Assembly (NCBI RefSeq): GCF_000376985.1
Contig: NZ_AQYA01000034.1
Location: 101,244-165,243, forward strand
Direction of reading: 5' to 3'
Source: Streptococcus henryi DSM 19005
GTDB taxonomy: Bacteria > Bacillota > Bacilli > Lactobacillales > Streptococcaceae
Length of the DNA stretch: 64,000 nt
Position numbers and translations under genes: made by a program
Part shown: piece after piece, positions 62,954 through 64,000 of the stretch
Layout of the letters: each line of letters opens with the position of its first letter
How positions within the stretch are numbered: the first letter of the stretch is position 1
The notes under the pieces: generated by a model
The model's database searches: none
The model's input: the letters and a program-made list of their open reading frames with translations, nothing else
What the model was told of the DNA's origin: nothing

Positions 62954-63200
62954 AGTCACTCCAAACTGGATTCAGACGAGGAGCTGAGACGCTAATTTCA
63001 TTCTCGTTCCTTAGAGTTTTCAGTTCGAGGAAAGTGACCGAAGGCATACCTGGTGGTAGGCAAGGGAACTTGACGAAGAAATGAAATTCCGATACTATTC
63101 AGTCTCTCCAAATTGGATTCAGACGAGGAAATGAGTCGCAGACATAACTGGAGTTAGGCAAGACGAAAGTGACGCTGTATCAACTCAGTTTGAAGCGACT
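62954..63200. repeat. Tandem composite of BOX/MITE-like repeats in pheS leader
   Basis: AGTCACTCCAAACTGGATTC at 62954 and AGTCTCTCCAAATTGGATTC at 63101 begin two 39-base near-identical segments, 147 bases apart. Each continues AGACGAGGA..TGAG.CGC. The second runs on as AGACATAACTGGAGTTAGGC and AAGACGAAAGTGACGCTGTA, matching the repeat at 12423. Together they fill the space between the T-box terminator and pheS. Confidence 0.6.
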
Positions 63201-63201
63201 G

Positions 63202-63444
63202 AAAAAGAAAAACGCGCCAACACTCCAATAAATACTCGGAGCGTTGACACGCGGTACCATCCGTTTTCATCTGAATTCTCAGACCTTAATTCCTATCTTA
63301 TATCACTGAGTGAATTCACCAAATTTTCATTTAAGAAGCTTCCAGTCACGGCTTCTATTCCCTGCAAATTTCCATAAGGCTACTAATCTCAAAAGACACT
63401 ATTCAATTAAAAACTATTCTATCAAAAAATAATGTGTTTGACAA
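63202..63444 (-). ncRNA. T-box leader of the pheS operon (Phe)
   Basis: The promoter is TTGTCA (63444-63439), N17 and TAGAAT (63421-63416). The minus-strand leader has AGTAG near 63380, a candidate specifier UUC in GTGAATTCAC, the T-box core GGATGGTACCGCG (63250-63262) and a terminator whose stem AACGCTCC/GGAGTGTT, extended by GCG pairs, ends in TTTTTCTTTTT (63212-63202). Uncharged tRNA-Phe should favour the antiterminator and switch on pheS. The specifier placement is tentative. Confidence 0.85.
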
Positions 63445-63506
63445 GGAAATAAGTAACGCCATATCCTATAAAACGCCTGATTTTAAGCATAATTCAAGCA
63501 ATTATA

Positions 63507-63536
63507 TTGCTTTTCTTTAAGGCTTTCTGATATAAT
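63507..63536 (+). promoter_or_regulatory. mscL promoter
   Basis: TTGCTT (63507-63512), N18 and TATAAT (63531-63536) lie 31 bases before the mscL start codon. Confidence 0.6.
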
Positions 63537-63566
63537 GAGAATGAAATAATAAATAGGAGAATTTTC

Positions 63567-63944
63567 ATGATTAAAGAACTTAAAGAATTTTTGTTTAAAG
63601 GTAATGTTTTGGACCTTGCTGTAGCTGTCGTTATGGGGGCTGCTTTCAATGCAATCATTACGTCACTTGTAGGAGATATCATCACTCCACTTATCCTTAA
63701 TCCAGCTTTGAAAGCTGCTAATGTTGAAAACATTGCTGACCTTGTATGGAATGGTGTTAAATACGGTAGCTTCTTGAGCGCAATCATCAACTTTATCATC
63801 GTTGGTACTACACTCTTCTTCGTTGTAAAAGCTGCAAATCATGCTATCTCAATTGGCAAAAAAGAAGAGGAAGTTGTTGAAGAAGAAGGTCCATCTCAAG
63901 AAGAACTTCTTGCAGAAATCCGCGACTTGCTTGCAAACAAATAA
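63567..63944 (+). CDS. mscL: Large-conductance mechanosensitive channel MscL
   Basis: MscL opens under membrane tension to release solutes on osmotic downshock. The 125-residue protein has MIKELKEFLFKGNVLDLAVAVVMGAAFNAIITSLVGDIITPLI, the pore-lining first helix, a second helix FLSAIINFIIVGTTLFFVV, and a charged C-terminal bundle (EELLAEIRDLLANK). Length is usual. TAGGAGAA precedes the ATG. It is divergent from the pheS leader. Confidence 0.96.
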   Translation: MIKELKEFLFKGNVLDLAVAVVMGAAFNAIITSLVGDIITPLILNPALKAANVENIADLVWNGVKYGSFLSAIINFIIVGTTLFFVVKAANHAISIGKKEEEVVEEEGPSQEELLAEIRDLLANK

Positions 63945-64000
63945 TAAAGACAGAAGAGTCTGGGCAAAAACTAGCTTCAAAATAAAACCACACAGTGATT

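Noticed and set aside
1..64000. CRISPR array, prophage, restriction-modification or toxin-antitoxin system
   Set aside because: No regularly spaced repeats, phage structural genes, methyltransferase motifs or paired toxin-antitoxin genes were seen. The dispersed repeats are single or irregular copies.

Overview
The window reads as chromosome from a Gram-positive coccus of the genus Streptococcus, most likely the salivarius group (S. thermophilus, S. salivarius or S. vestibularis). This rests on low G+C, strong AGGAGG ribosome sites, the three-gene walR-walK-walJ (vicRKX) cluster next to a glnQHMP-type operon, the mtaR(cpsY)-lspA-rluD cluster, the rnc-smc-HAD-HAD-ftsY neighbourhood, a zinc-binding AdcA with a C-terminal ZinT domain, and streptococcus-restricted small families (DUF3270, SPJ_0845, DUF6287). 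The species call is inference. No rRNA, tRNA, CRISPR array, prophage or intact insertion sequence is visible.

Layout. 1-7.9 kb: an SOS-type repressor gene (hdiR-like) followed by a umuC-like gene carrying an early stop codon, a biotin transporter with BirA-like sites, a PC4-like protein, the two tRNA-hydroxylation U32 genes trhP1/trhP2, and mtaR-lspA-rluD. 8-13.2 kb: a less conserved stretch with an AlkZ-type DNA glycosylase, a CPBP protease and small membrane proteins, an Mbeg1-like hydrolase and a Pr6Pr membrane protein, separated by dispersed repeats. 13.3-22.8 kb: a MarR-controlled heterodimeric ABC exporter (RcrRPQ-like), then ABC-F ATPase, Rgg regulator and MFS efflux gene in line, and a membrane-anchored metzincin protease. 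22.9-31.4 kb: pspC, hprK, lgt, DUF948 and ytxH genes (cell envelope and carbon control), sprT and tex, a flavin monooxygenase-like gene, and an orphan TrpX-like solute-binding protein behind a structured leader. 31.4-43.3 kb: a repeat-rich non-coding stretch, a VOC protein, a two-gene permease operon, and ftsY, two HAD phosphatases, smc and rnc. 43.5-53.1 kb: FMN reductase genes behind a cre site, a formate/nitrite channel, walRKJ, and glnQHMP behind a GlnR box. 53.5-64 kb: adcA behind two abutting AdcR sites, a lipoprotein, dipeptidase, OsmC, pheT, GNAT and pheS with a distant T-box leader, and mscL.

Regulation is unusually readable here. Operator-like sites can be assigned to HdiR, BirA, MarR, CcpA (two), GlnR and AdcR, plus a Phe T-box. 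Three genes (trhP1, tex and the ABC-F gene) have a -10 box so close to the ATG, and no ribosome site, that leaderless mRNAs are likely; trhP1 and tex share almost the same start motif.

The most interesting items are the pheS 5' region, where repeats separate the T-box from pheS and one repeat abuts an ATG that lacks a Shine-Dalgarno sequence; a roughly 25-residue in-frame insertion in PheT; an FMN reductase-PAS fusion with a low-complexity tail; two solute-binding proteins (AdcA, GlnH) without a lipobox; the orphan TrpX-like protein with an unassigned structured leader; and a dispersed MITE/BOX-like repeat family. I saw no clear candidate for a wholly new multi-gene system. The closest is the ABC-F/Rgg/MFS cluster.
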